In this document: positions 1 through 9,104 of the stretch, one piece after another
Position numbering within the stretch: the stretch's first letter is position 1
Layout of the letters: each line of letters opens with the position of its first letter
NCBI GenBank assembly: GCA_964482235.1
Contig: CAYZWU010000020.1
Span: 1 to 64,000 of the forward strand
Direction of reading: 5' to 3'
DNA length: 64,000 nt
DNA from: CAYZWU01 sp964482235
GTDB lineage: Bacteria; Planctomycetota; B15-G4; CAYZWU01
Position numbers and translations under genes: made by a program
Notes under the pieces: generated by a model
What the model was told of the DNA's origin: nothing
Database searches by the model: none
The model's input: the letters and a program-made list of their open reading frames with translations, nothing else

Positions 1-64
1 GTGATTCCCCCGCCGGAGACGTTTCGTCGACGAGCTCCGGTTCGAAGATAAAAAGAGAGAGCAG

Positions 65-1951
65 ATGTTCCGCTTCGTCAAGAGCCAATCCATCAAGACG
101 GGCCTCCTCTTCAGGGACCTCTACAAGATGATGGATGTGAACGATTTCGGCCGTTTCGTATCCAAGAACCTGAGCAAGCGCTTCATCGCCCTCTCCGGCG
201 TGGTGACGATCTTCACCATCATCGGCCAGTACACAGAGCGGATCGTCTACGGCCGGACGCCCGACAGCGGTCTGACGGAAAACTTCCTGGACGCCCTCGT
301 GGCCAACTTCGTGATCTTCGGCATCCCCGGAACGGCGCTGCTCCTGTTGACGCATCTCTTCTCCTTCTTCAACAGGGCCAACTACTTCACCGCGCAGGCC
401 AATTACATGAATCTCCTCGAGACGTACAAGAGGACTCCGGCCCAGCTCGAGAAGATCGTGGACAAGCTCTGGAGTTACGTCTACAGGCGGGAGTTCAACG
501 TCCTGAAGAACGGCGCCTCCCACGCCGGGATGTGCGCGAAGGTGCTGGAGATCGAGCGCCGGAAGCTGAACGAGATATCCCGTCTCTTCAGCGATGAATC
601 GATCAAGGAGGGAGAGGCCGGCGAGGCGCCTGCCCGCGAACCGGGGTTGAGCCCGGCCGAACCGGGCGCTGGACCGGCCCGCCGGAAATATGAGACCGTC
701 CTGCAGCGCGCCGAATCGGAGCGTTTCCTACGCAACCTGCCGTGGGAACACGTCTCGCTCAGGGAAAAATGCAGCGGCCTGGATCAGGTGGTCAACGAGG
801 AGATCGTCGAGGAGATCACGGCAAGAGACCTTTTTCTCTGCGAGACGGGCTTCAAGTTCAATGCCACCTGGTTCCTGTCGAACTCGATGCAGCTCAACAT
901 GAAGCACAGAAAAACGGGAATCGACCTGAAGCTCGTCGACGACTGGCTCGACGGCGCCTTCTTCGACGTGACGGACGCGAAGCTGATCGAGCAGTACATC
1001 GCCGAGGCCACGTTGAAGTCGGTCAAGATCCAGGCGCGCGTTCCCGCGGTGCCCTTCATCCTCAGGCAGGGCTGGCGGACGATGCTGCAGAGGATCTGGA
1101 CCTCCATGGTCTTCAGGATCACGGCCAAGCGGATCGGCCGTTTTCTGCAGCACCTGAACCACCGGTACGTCCGCGACGAGAGCGACCGGTTCGACAGGGA
1201 CTACTTCAAGGCGGAGGCGTTCTTCTGGCGTTCAAAGGCCTACGAGGCCGAGATCAGGGAGGAGATCGGCGAGAAGGCGCTCGAACGGCTCAGGAAGCTC
1301 AGGAAGAAATGGCTCATGCTGACCATCGAGAAGATCCGCCTCCCGAAGGGCCGCAAGAGGCCGGACGAGGCCGAGATGCCCGCCGTCCTCGAGAAAACGC
1401 TCAAGGGCGCGAGACGCCTGATCCGCAGGATGTTCTCGGCAAGCGTCTACAACATCCACGAGCTCAGGCTTCACTTCGATCCGGACTACGCCATCCTCGT
1501 GGCCGATCGCGACAGCCTGGAGTTCGAAAGGATGGAGATCGATACCGACTACGTGACCGGGCACCGCACGCTGATGCAGAGAAAGCGCGACGACGCCATG
1601 GAGTTCCTGAGGTTCTTCCGCATGATACTCTCCCCGGACGAGATGCGGGATCAGGGGGCCGGCTTTCCCGTCGACGAGGAGACCATGAGGGCGGTCCGCG
1701 TCGTCTGCCATATCAACGAGGGAGAGCTCAGGAAACTGGCGAGACGCGAGATGTCGCACGGTTTCGATCCGCGGACCAGGGCCGGGATCTACGAGGTTGT
1801 CGCCGACATCGCGAAGAGGAAAAGAAGCTACAGCCGGAAGATCAGGCAGCTCGGCACTTTCCAGACACTGGCGATCCACCACGTCAAGATGTACATCCGG
1901 AACATCGGCGACATGTACCGGAAGATCATCGAAGGAGGAACAAATATCTGA
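65..1951 (+). CDS. Hypothetical two-span membrane protein with large basic helical domain
   Basis: I do not recognise this 628-residue protein. Two hydrophobic segments lie near residues 39-56 and 79-101, so both ends could face the cytoplasm with a short external loop. A Gly/Pro/Ala/Glu-rich linker follows at about 181-206. The remaining 400 residues are rich in Arg, Lys and Glu and look helical, with no catalytic motif that I can name. The upstream purine stretch (AGAGAGAGC) is a weak ribosome binding site; Met22 is an alternative start. The gene may end an operon that begins outside the window. A membrane-anchored scaffold or signalling protein is possible, but that is a guess. Confidence 0.75.
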   Translation: MFRFVKSQSIKTGLLFRDLYKMMDVNDFGRFVSKNLSKRFIALSGVVTIFTIIGQYTERIVYGRTPDSGLTENFLDALVANFVIFGIPGTALLLLTHLFSFFNRANYFTAQANYMNLLETYKRTPAQLEKIVDKLWSYVYRREFNVLKNGASHAGMCAKVLEIERRKLNEISRLFSDESIKEGEAGEAPAREPGLSPAEPGAGPARRKYETVLQRAESERFLRNLPWEHVSLREKCSGLDQVVNEEIVEEITARDLFLCETGFKFNATWFLSNSMQLNMKHRKTGIDLKLVDDWLDGAFFDVTDAKLIEQYIAEATLKSVKIQARVPAVPFILRQGWRTMLQRIWTSMVFRITAKRIGRFLQHLNHRYVRDESDRFDRDYFKAEAFFWRSKAYEAEIREEIGEKALERLRKLRKKWLMLTIEKIRLPKGRKRPDEAEMPAVLEKTLKGARRLIRRMFSASVYNIHELRLHFDPDYAILVADRDSLEFERMEIDTDYVTGHRTLMQRKRDDAMEFLRFFRMILSPDEMRDQGAGFPVDEETMRAVRVVCHINEGELRKLARREMSHGFDPRTRAGIYEVVADIAKRKRSYSRKIRQLGTFQTLAIHHVKMYIRNIGDMYRKIIEGGTNI

Positions 1952-1988
1952 TTTCCTCGTGACAGAAAGATGCGGATTCCAGAGTCTA

Positions 1989-2018
1989 TTGCTGGATTAA
2001 CAGACCGTTGAATATTCA
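1989..2018 (+). promoter_or_regulatory. Candidate sigma70-type promoter for the TPR protein gene
   Basis: TTGCTG, an 18-base spacer, then TATTCA. It lies about 80 bases before the ATG at 2098. The predicted transcript would start within a nested inverted repeat at 2001-2061. The match is moderate only. Confidence 0.28.
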
Positions 2019-2097
2019 CCCAGGCCGATACCTGGTTCCGAAACGTCTGATCAACGGCCTGTAACCTCGCAAGACGGCACCCCGAAAGGATTGATCG

Positions 2098-4746
2098 ATG
2101 ACGACGAAAACCGATTGTTCAGAGAGGGTCGGGCTCCTTCCTGCCTTCAGGACGACCTTTCTTCTCTCGACAGCCCTGTTCTTTCTCTTCCCCCTCCTCT
2201 TCTCCGCCTCCCGCGACGACACAGCCTCGGAATCCCGGCCTGCCGCGATCCATCTGGAGGAGATACTGCCCCGGGAGACACTCGCCTTCTTCCGCTGCGT
2301 CGGCATCGATCAGCTTCTCACCGATTGCGAGACCCACGGCCTGTTCAAGATCTGGAACGAGCAGGAAGTGCGGGACTTCTTCGCCGACGCGAAAAAGATG
2401 ATCCCCGCCTTCCTCGAGGGACCGCACGGCCCGCCGATCCCCTACGCCGAAGCATGGAGCCTGCTGGGGGGAGAGATCGCCGTGTCCTGGGGCAGCCGGC
2501 CGGATCTCCTCTTTGCCGGCCCCCTGCCCGCAGTGACCGCGGCCCTCGATATGGGGAAGGACAGGAAGGCCTTCAAGCAAAAGCTGAGCGGCCTCGTGGA
2601 GATGGTTGTCCGCTCGGGCGGTCTCGAGAGGGAGAGCTTCGAGCACCGCGGCGTCAAGGTGGAAAAACTGAGTCGGCCACGAAACAGGCTCACCATCTGC
2701 CATGCGGAAATCGAGAATCTCCTGGTCGTCACCTTTGACCGGCCGACGATCGAGAGGATCATCGACTGCCGCGCCGACGCCTCCCCTTCCCTGGCGTCCC
2801 ATCCCCCCTTCGCAAGCTGCATTGACCGGATCGGAAAGGGCGACATGCGCGCCATGGCTTTCGTCGACGCCAAGGCGCTCATGGGAGTCCTCTCTTCCGT
2901 CTCGCCCCTCGATTTGAAAGGCTATTTCGAGATCCTCGGCCTCGACGGAATCGATGCGGTCTGCCTCACAACGAGCCTCGAGGGCGACGTCTCCCGAGAC
3001 AGCCTCTACTTCCACTGTCCCGGGGAAAAAGGCGGCATCCTCAAGGCCCTGTCGCCGCATCCGATCACGGCGGACAACATCGTCCGCACTCCGTCCGACT
3101 CTCTCTTTCTTCTCGACACGGCGATCGATACGGCGATGCTGATGGCCGAGATCGAGAACTTCGTGGCAAAGGCCTTCCCCGACCGGGCCGAGGCGTTCCG
3201 AAGCGAGCTCGCCGGCTTCAACGAGACAATCGGCCTCGACCTGAAAAGGGAGATCCTGGAGCCGCTGGGTGACGAGCTCTGTTTCTTCGTCAACAGCCCG
3301 AAGGGCGGCCTGTCGCTGATCCCCGACTTCATCCTGACCCTGTCCATCAGGGACGCTGAGAGCTATTCGGCCGCTCAGGAGAAACTGCTGACCATGCTGC
3401 AGGGCGAGCTCCAGGTGAGCGAGTCGGAATTCAAGGGCCGGGTCCTGCGGCACGTGAAGCTGCCGATGCCGCAGATCCCCCTCTCCCCCACGATCACCAC
3501 CGATGGCGACCGCCTGATCGTGGCCGGCACAACCGTCGGCATGAAGAGATACCTGAAGTGGCTCGACTCGGAGAGCTCCGGGATCGGCGGAAATCCGAGC
3601 TTCGGCAGGATCATGGCCGACCTGCCCGAGGACGCGTCCATGCTCTTCTTCGTCGACCTCTGCCGGATCACGGGCATGGCCTACGACATGGGCGCACCGA
3701 TGCTTCCCTCTCTCCTGTCGCGGAGCGAGATCCCCCTCGACGCCGGGCTGCTTCCCATGACGGAGACGATCGTGGAGCACATGGAGAATGCCGCCGGTTA
3801 CATGGTGATGGACGACGAGGGAATTCTCGTCACCGGGCGATGCCCCTTCGGATTGAGCTTCTTCTGCTCAGCCTTTGCCTCCCTGTCCGGTTTCCTGATC
3901 GAGCAGGACCTCATCGGTTCCCTCGTTGCGCGCGGGGCTGCCATGGAGAGCGAATCCCTGCCCGCGCCTGAACGGGATCCCGAGCTTGGAGCGGCCTTCA
4001 TGATGATGCAGGACGGCGACAATGGAGGCGCCGTGCGGCGTTTCACCGCCTGGCTGGACAGGAACCAGGGACCCGAGTGGTACAGGGTCTGGGCGCTTAC
4101 GAACCGGGGGGAATGCCGGATGAGAATGGGACGGCATGCCGATGCCGTTGCGGACTTCGCTCTGGTGAGCGAGCTTTCCAGCGAGAGCCGGGGAAGGGCC
4201 TTCTTCCAGATCGCCAGGGCTTTTGCGCTCATGGGCGAGAAGGAGAAGGCTGTCGAGCACGTGGTCAAGGCGGCTGCGGCGGGCCACAGGTTCTTCGACA
4301 TCCATCCGGACCTGGCCTCCCTTCGAGGAGAAAGTTCTTTCGACGCCTTCATCGACATGCTCATCCAGGCCACCGGCATGCTGCGCGACGGCGAGGACGA
4401 GATCGCTGCGGAGATCTTCACGGACTGGGTCTACAACAACCCTTATCACGATCTCTCGGCCTGGGTCATGAAAAGCCGGGGCAGCTGCCTGATCAGGCTC
4501 GGGTATTACCAGGACGGCATCACGGATCTCGAAGAAGCGGTGAGAAAGGACGACAGCTACGGGCCCGAGGCATACTACGACATCGCCTGTGCCTGTGCCG
4601 TTCTCGGCGACCGCGATCAAGCGATCAACTACCTCGAAAAGGCCGTGCAGGTCGGATTCGAACACCTCGAGCTTCTGGAGACCGATTCGGATCTGGACTC
4701 CCTTCGCGACGATGCACGATTCGAAGCCTTGAAATGGCGCTGGTAG
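2098..4746 (+). CDS. Exported DUF3352-like protein with C-terminal TPR repeats
   Basis: This 882-residue protein has an N-terminal hydrophobic segment at about 20-37 that looks like a signal peptide or anchor. Residues 45-600 show the repeated strand-helix pattern of DUF3352-type envelope proteins: they open with a 'LPRETLAFFRC'-type strand and return to similar strands such as 'DASMLFFVDL'. Residues 640-880 contain tetratricopeptide-like helix pairs, for example 'WYRVWALTNRGECRMRMG' and 'AYYDIACACAVLGDRDQAI'. The start is supported by AAAGGA seven bases before the ATG. TPRs imply protein-protein contacts, probably in the periplasm. The DUF3352 assignment comes from pattern recall and is less certain than the TPRs. 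The gene stands alone between two promoters. Confidence 0.8.
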   Translation: MTTKTDCSERVGLLPAFRTTFLLSTALFFLFPLLFSASRDDTASESRPAAIHLEEILPRETLAFFRCVGIDQLLTDCETHGLFKIWNEQEVRDFFADAKKMIPAFLEGPHGPPIPYAEAWSLLGGEIAVSWGSRPDLLFAGPLPAVTAALDMGKDRKAFKQKLSGLVEMVVRSGGLERESFEHRGVKVEKLSRPRNRLTICHAEIENLLVVTFDRPTIERIIDCRADASPSLASHPPFASCIDRIGKGDMRAMAFVDAKALMGVLSSVSPLDLKGYFEILGLDGIDAVCLTTSLEGDVSRDSLYFHCPGEKGGILKALSPHPITADNIVRTPSDSLFLLDTAIDTAMLMAEIENFVAKAFPDRAEAFRSELAGFNETIGLDLKREILEPLGDELCFFVNSPKGGLSLIPDFILTLSIRDAESYSAAQEKLLTMLQGELQVSESEFKGRVLRHVKLPMPQIPLSPTITTDGDRLIVAGTTVGMKRYLKWLDSESSGIGGNPSFGRIMADLPEDASMLFFVDLCRITGMAYDMGAPMLPSLLSRSEIPLDAGLLPMTETIVEHMENAAGYMVMDDEGILVTGRCPFGLSFFCSAFASLSGFLIEQDLIGSLVARGAAMESESLPAPERDPELGAAFMMMQDGDNGGAVRRFTAWLDRNQGPEWYRVWALTNRGECRMRMGRHADAVADFALVSELSSESRGRAFFQIARAFALMGEKEKAVEHVVKAAAAGHRFFDIHPDLASLRGESSFDAFIDMLIQATGMLRDGEDEIAAEIFTDWVYNNPYHDLSAWVMKSRGSCLIRLGYYQDGITDLEEAVRKDDSYGPEAYYDIACACAVLGDRDQAINYLEKAVQVGFEHLELLETDSDLDSLRDDARFEALKWRW

Positions 4747-4798
4747 CGGCGAGGCAGACCTCTGCCGATCGACTCCGATCGCCGGGTCAAGTGCCCCC

Positions 4799-4827
4799 TT
4801 GCCAAATCGACCATGCTAATCTAATAT
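4799..4827 (+). promoter_or_regulatory. Strong candidate sigma70-type promoter for the first C25 peptidase gene
   Basis: TTGCCA, a 17-base spacer, then TAATAT, in a locally AT-rich patch after the preceding stop. Transcription would begin near 4834. This leaves a leader of about 137 bases that carries the hairpin at 4843-4878. Confidence 0.5.
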
Positions 4828-4842
4828 ATTGAAGATACCTTT

Positions 4843-4878
4843 ATCGAACATCCCGGCCTGAAGGCCGGGATGTTCGAT
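4843..4878. other. Perfect 16-bp inverted repeat in the C25 peptidase leader
   Basis: Two perfectly complementary 16-base arms (4843-4858 and 4863-4878) flank a TGAA loop. No T run follows on either strand, so it is not a standard intrinsic terminator. It sits directly downstream of the predicted start of transcription of the C25 gene. It could be a 5' stabilising hairpin, a protein-binding site, or a non-canonical terminator of the gene ending at 4746. Confidence 0.85.
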
Positions 4879-4970
4879 CGCAAGGATCCGTAGCGCCGAA
4901 CTCCCAAGCCTGATTTACCGTGATCGAATCCCGGAATCGCAATCTGCCGTTGTTCAAAGGAGGAAAAACG

Positions 4971-7900
4971 ATGCTGGAATCACGATGGCTCGCTCTCAGT
5001 CTGCTGATCGGCTCGATATTCGTTGTGCTGGCAGGTGCCGTTCCTCCTGCTTCCGCGCAGTCCGCCAAGTCGGACAACGACGCCATCGAGCTCTCGTTCA
5101 CCTTCCGGAAGCCTCACTGCACAACGGCAGAAGTGAACGGCAGCTCGTACGCCTCGCTCGTGATGCCGGGCTCGGCGGTCATGGCTCGCAATGCGGGCGA
5201 GCCGGCGTTGCCGGTGCAGTTCGTCAGGATCCTGCTCCCGCCCGGCAAGGAGGTCGCCGAGGTGGAAGTCAGCGGCGCCATGACGGAACTGAAGCTCGAT
5301 GGAGTGGACCTGACCAGAACCCCCGTCTTCCCCTATCAGAGCCCGCTCCCCATTGGAACGGCTCAGCCCGCCGACCTCGCGCTGAACGAGAAGATCTACA
5401 ATTCCGCCGATCAGTTCCCCGCCGCGAACTACGGCACGCCACGCATGGGTCACTGCCGGGGATACACGATCTACTCGCTGGCCCTTTTTCCCGTGAAGTA
5501 CAAGCCTGCAGCGGGTCAGCTCTTCATCCACAAGAAGATGACCGTCGCGCTCCAGCTGAAGAAAAGCCCGGCAGGGATCAACACCTTCCTCCGGCAGGAC
5601 AGCAAGGCTGACGAGGCGTGGATCCGGAACATGGTCTGCAATCCCGCCGCACTGGCCAATTACCAGCGAATCCCTCCAGGCCGGCTCGATTATCCCGGCG
5701 GGCTCTGCGACCCGGCCGATCATTACGACTACGTCATCATCACCACATCGCAGAACAGCCTCGACGACTGGGCTACCAGCGGAACGACCCCCTACAACTG
5801 GGACAGCCTGATGAACCGCCACACCGTGGACGACGGACTCGCCTGCACCCTGGTGACGATCCAGGATATCAACGCCGAGGCGGCCTACCAGAATCCCAAC
5901 CCGCTCTTCGACGACACGGCGGCGCACATCCGCGAGTTCTGCAAGGACGCCTACGAGGATTGGGGAACGTCCTACATCCTGGTCGGCGCCGACGTGGAGT
6001 GGGTTCCCGCACGGGAGATGGATTACCTGGCGGAGTCCGACATCGATTCCGATATCTACTATAACCACCTCGACCTGACGTTCAACGACGATCAGGACAA
6101 CTACTGGGGCGAGGAAGGCGACGCGGGATTCGATCTCTACGCCGAGATGTTCATCGGCCGCGTCACCTGCGACGTGCCGCAGGATGTGTCCAACTGGCTT
6201 ACGAAGTGCTTCCACTACATGGACGCCTGGGACCGCGACTACCTGAACAACGCCGCATTCTACGGCGGCGACACCGGCTGGAACTGCCAGGGCGACGACT
6301 TCATCGATTACAGTGCGATCTATGGCCTGGACAGGTGGCTTGGCCCGGACACCAGCGGCGACCCCTATCCGCCCTGGCTCGGTTTCCAGTACGGCTTCGA
6401 GACATGGAACCAGGAAAACATGGGAGCCGAGTACGACATGGATGTCATGTGGACTGCCGAGCCGCCCAACACGGGATGGCTGGGCGGCAGCTCATCGGCG
6501 GCCATCACCGGATTGAGAAACGCGATCAGCAGCGACAACTGCACGCTCCTCAGCGGGATCGCCCATGCGAACGAGTACATGTCCCTGGACGTGAGCTACA
6601 CGAGCTGGGAGAGCAGCTACCACAACACCCGGCCGTTCTTCATTCACGACTACGGCTGCCACTGCGGCGACATGGGATCGGCCGACGACGGCGTCCTGCA
6701 CTCCATGCTCTTCCACTCCGACACGGAGCTCGCCTTCGCCTGCGTCTACAACACGGGGTACGGCTGGGGGAACTACAACTGCACCTGCTCGAGCAGCGCC
6801 CTGCAGCAGAAGAGCTTCTGGGATTTCATGTTCGACCTGCAGAACAACTCGGGAACCACGGACAACTGGCAGATGGGCAAGGCCATGGCCTACGCCAGGG
6901 ACCTCATGGCCCCCACGATCGACTGGGATCCCTACAGCGGCTCGTGGCGCGGCGTGATCCAGTGCTGCCTCCTCTTCGGCGATCCGGCGCAGCGCCTCAA
7001 GCCGCCCGCCGTTCCGGCGCTCTTCATGAGCTTCCCAAACGGTCTCCCCTCGGGAGAGCAGCCGCCTGGCCCGGAATATCTCATCACCGTGGAGATCAAG
7101 ACAGGCCTGGAGAACTACGTTCCCGGCACCGCCTTCATGAACTATCGCTACGACCCCCTGGCGTCCTTCACCTCCGTGGCGCTGACTTCCCTGGGCGGCG
7201 ATCTCTTCGAGGCGGTCCTTCCCAACACCTCGCCCGGCGACGAGCCGGAGTTCTACTTCGAGGCCCAGGGCGACGGCGGGACCACGGTCTACGCGCCGTG
7301 GAATGCGCCGGCCTCGGTCTACAGCTTCGATGTCTTCCTCACCGTCGAGCTCTTTCACGACGACTTCGAGACCGACACGGGCTGGACGGTGGAGGACATC
7401 AATGTCACCACCGGAACATGGGAACGGTGCGATCCCAATCCCACCTCGGGACAGCAGGTCGCGCCGGTTGACGACAATCCTGCAGGTACGGGCACGCAAT
7501 GCTACGTGACGGCCAACGGGCCGTCCGGCGCCACATACTCCGACTGGGACGTCGACGGCGGGCCGACCCGTCTGATCTCCCCGACCCTCGACTTCTCGAG
7601 CGGCGATGCCAACATCAGCTTCTACTACTGGTTCTACGGCCGCGACGGGGACGATCCGTTCAGCGTCGACATATCCAACGACGACGGCGCGACCTGGACC
7701 AGCGTCTTCACCACGATGTCCAGCAACAGCGCCTGGACCTACATGACGTTCGCCGTCGGCGACTACGTCACCCCGACGGCCCAGGTGAAGGTGCGTTTCA
7801 GCACCCAGGACCAGCCCAACAACTCGATCACCGAGGCCGGTCTGGACGATTTCAGGATCATCAAGATCCTCTACGACGCCTCGCTCTGGGCGGAAGCCTA

Positions 7901-8267
7901 CGAGATCGAAGGCAGCGTCGGCTGCCAGATCGACATCAACCTCGATGCCGGCGCCGCCTACGCGAACCGAGACTACACGCTTGGCGCCGGTATGAGCGGC
8001 CATCTCCCTGGTACGACGCTGCCGAGCGGCAAGGTCCTGCCCCTGAACATGGACGCCTTCACGACTCTGGTCCTGAACAACCTGAACAGCCCGTACTTCG
8101 TGAACTGGCGGGCTCAGCTCGACGCTCAAGGCCGGGCCGTGGCCACTCTCGACTCGAACGGTCCTGTTCCGGCACCTTACATCGGCCAGACCATGACCCT
8201 CGCTTTCACGCTCCAAGGCGCCTTCGACATGGTTTCGAACCCGATCTTCATCGAGCTCAATCCATGA
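4971..8267 (+). CDS. Exported gingipain-type (C25) cysteine peptidase with C-terminal beta-sandwich modules
   Basis: This is a 1098-residue secreted protein with a clear signal peptide ending near 'PPASAQS'. The start at 4971 is chosen because AAAGGAGG precedes it by seven bases; a GTG 17 codons upstream has none. A propeptide-like region precedes the C25 caspase-haemoglobinase fold. The likely catalytic pair is His532 ('SGIAHANEY') and Cys563 or Cys565 ('IHDYGCHCG'), about the spacing between catalytic His and Cys in gingipains. After the protease come an immunoglobulin-like stretch, a jelly-roll domain from about residue 800 ('FHDDFETDTGWTVED') and a final module of about 120 residues that resembles the C-termini of four other exported proteins in this window. 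The substrate is unknown. Activity is inferred from family membership. Confidence 0.88.
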   Translation: MLESRWLALSLLIGSIFVVLAGAVPPASAQSAKSDNDAIELSFTFRKPHCTTAEVNGSSYASLVMPGSAVMARNAGEPALPVQFVRILLPPGKEVAEVEVSGAMTELKLDGVDLTRTPVFPYQSPLPIGTAQPADLALNEKIYNSADQFPAANYGTPRMGHCRGYTIYSLALFPVKYKPAAGQLFIHKKMTVALQLKKSPAGINTFLRQDSKADEAWIRNMVCNPAALANYQRIPPGRLDYPGGLCDPADHYDYVIITTSQNSLDDWATSGTTPYNWDSLMNRHTVDDGLACTLVTIQDINAEAAYQNPNPLFDDTAAHIREFCKDAYEDWGTSYILVGADVEWVPAREMDYLAESDIDSDIYYNHLDLTFNDDQDNYWGEEGDAGFDLYAEMFIGRVTCDVPQDVSNWLTKCFHYMDAWDRDYLNNAAFYGGDTGWNCQGDDFIDYSAIYGLDRWLGPDTSGDPYPPWLGFQYGFETWNQENMGAEYDMDVMWTAEPPNTGWLGGSSSAAITGLRNAISSDNCTLLSGIAHANEYMSLDVSYTSWESSYHNTRPFFIHDYGCHCGDMGSADDGVLHSMLFHSDTELAFACVYNTGYGWGNYNCTCSSSALQQKSFWDFMFDLQNNSGTTDNWQMGKAMAYARDLMAPTIDWDPYSGSWRGVIQCCLLFGDPAQRLKPPAVPALFMSFPNGLPSGEQPPGPEYLITVEIKTGLENYVPGTAFMNYRYDPLASFTSVALTSLGGDLFEAVLPNTSPGDEPEFYFEAQGDGGTTVYAPWNAPASVYSFDVFLTVELFHDDFETDTGWTVEDINVTTGTWERCDPNPTSGQQVAPVDDNPAGTGTQCYVTANGPSGATYSDWDVDGGPTRLISPTLDFSSGDANISFYYWFYGRDGDDPFSVDISNDDGATWTSVFTTMSSNSAWTYMTFAVGDYVTPTAQVKVRFSTQDQPNNSITEAGLDDFRIIKILYDASLWAEAYEIEGSVGCQIDINLDAGAAYANRDYTLGAGMSGHLPGTTLPSGKVLPLNMDAFTTLVLNNLNSPYFVNWRAQLDAQGRAVATLDSNGPVPAPYIGQTMTLAFTLQGAFDMVSNPIFIELNP

Positions 8268-8335
8268 TGGACCGCTGAGAAGGAACGGCATGCGGTCAGC
8301 CGACCGGCGCCGTCTCGACGCATCCGGATCAACCG

Positions 8336-8369
8336 CGAGCTCCCGGCCCCTGCCGGGGGCTCGCTTTTC
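8336..8369 (+). terminator. Intrinsic terminator after the first C25 peptidase gene
   Basis: A 13-bp GC-rich stem with one G-T pair (8336-8348 with 8353-8365), a CCCT loop, then TTTT. It lies about 70 bases after the stop codon at 8267. Confidence 0.85.
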
Positions 8370-8475
8370 GATGCAGGCTTGACAACGATCTCCGGTGGCA
8401 TTGCCGGGAGCAGCCGCTATGATCTAAGGGAGAAACGTCCCTGTTTCCATCCGGTCAAGAGCGGGAGAGAATTCG

Positions 8476-9087
8476 ATGAACCATCTGACTCCGATGCTGA
8501 CGCTGATTTTGCTGGCCCTTTTTGCCGTTCCCGATCCATCGCCGCGCGATCAGAAAGTCGCGACATTCGACTTCGAGTCGAAAAAGATCCCCACCGAATG
8601 GCGGCTCTCGTCGCGCACGTGGAAAGTCGAGGACGGCGAGCTCTGCGGTTCGGGAAGCGGCAACATGGAGTTCAAGAAAGCGCTGGAAGGCGATTTCGAC
8701 CTCTCCTTCGAGGCCTGGACCGAAGAAAAGGCCAACATCGAGATCGTTCTTTTCGCGCAAAAGGGGCGCAAGAAGGAGGATCTCTACTGCTTCGCCTTTC
8801 TCGGCTCTTACCACCCCGTTCTCGACGGCGTGAAGTCGGCGATCCTGAAGGGCAACCGCTTCGTGAGCGTGGATCCGCGCATGTGGATCTTTCCCGGCCG
8901 CGATTTTCGCTTCGAGATCCGCAGGTCCAAAAACAAGTTCCACATGTTCCTGAACGGCGAAGCCGGCCCCGGCTTCTTTGACGACGACTGCCAGCTGAAG
9001 AAGTTCCGGATCCGGATCATCTACTCGGGGGAAGGCAAGAAGGACGAGGTCCGCATCGACAACATTCGCCTCGTGACGCGGAAGTGA
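8476..9087 (+). CDS. Small exported protein with lectin/glucanase-like beta-sandwich
   Basis: The 203-residue product has a signal peptide ('MNHLTPMLTLILLALFAV') and one domain. Its strand pattern ('TFDFESKKIPTEWR', 'WKVEDGELCGSG', 'RFEIRRSKNKFHMFLNGEA', 'IRIDNIRLVTR') is like that of DUF1080-type or concanavalin A-like sugar-binding domains. No catalytic residues can be assigned, so binding is more likely than hydrolysis. GGGAGAG lies six bases before the ATG. The gene sits alone after a terminator and converges with the acyltransferase gene, only 17 bases from it. The fold assignment is by pattern only. Confidence 0.75.
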   Translation: MNHLTPMLTLILLALFAVPDPSPRDQKVATFDFESKKIPTEWRLSSRTWKVEDGELCGSGSGNMEFKKALEGDFDLSFEAWTEEKANIEIVLFAQKGRKKEDLYCFAFLGSYHPVLDGVKSAILKGNRFVSVDPRMWIFPGRDFRFEIRRSKNKFHMFLNGEAGPGFFDDDCQLKKFRIRIIYSGEGKKDEVRIDNIRLVTRK

Positions 9088-9104
9088 GCCTGCGCATCCG
9101 TTGA

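Noticed and set aside
2119..3780. Long minus-strand reading frame antisense to the DUF3352-like/TPR gene (also 4980-6215, 6492-8291, 27933-29588, 53774-56167, 59628-61571)
   Set aside because: Codon pattern and composition are those of the antisense of GC-rich genes; the products are rich in Arg, Asp, Gly and Val with no domain or binding site, while the opposite strand encodes recognisable proteins.
4843..4878. Hairpin considered as a standard intrinsic terminator
   Set aside because: There is no T run on either strand, and it lies downstream of a promoter.
7880..8267. C-terminal domain of the C25 peptidase considered as a type IX secretion CTD
   Set aside because: No typical Lys/Gly-rich CTD motif is visible, the host lineage does not fit, and the tail instead resembles the module shared by other proteins here.
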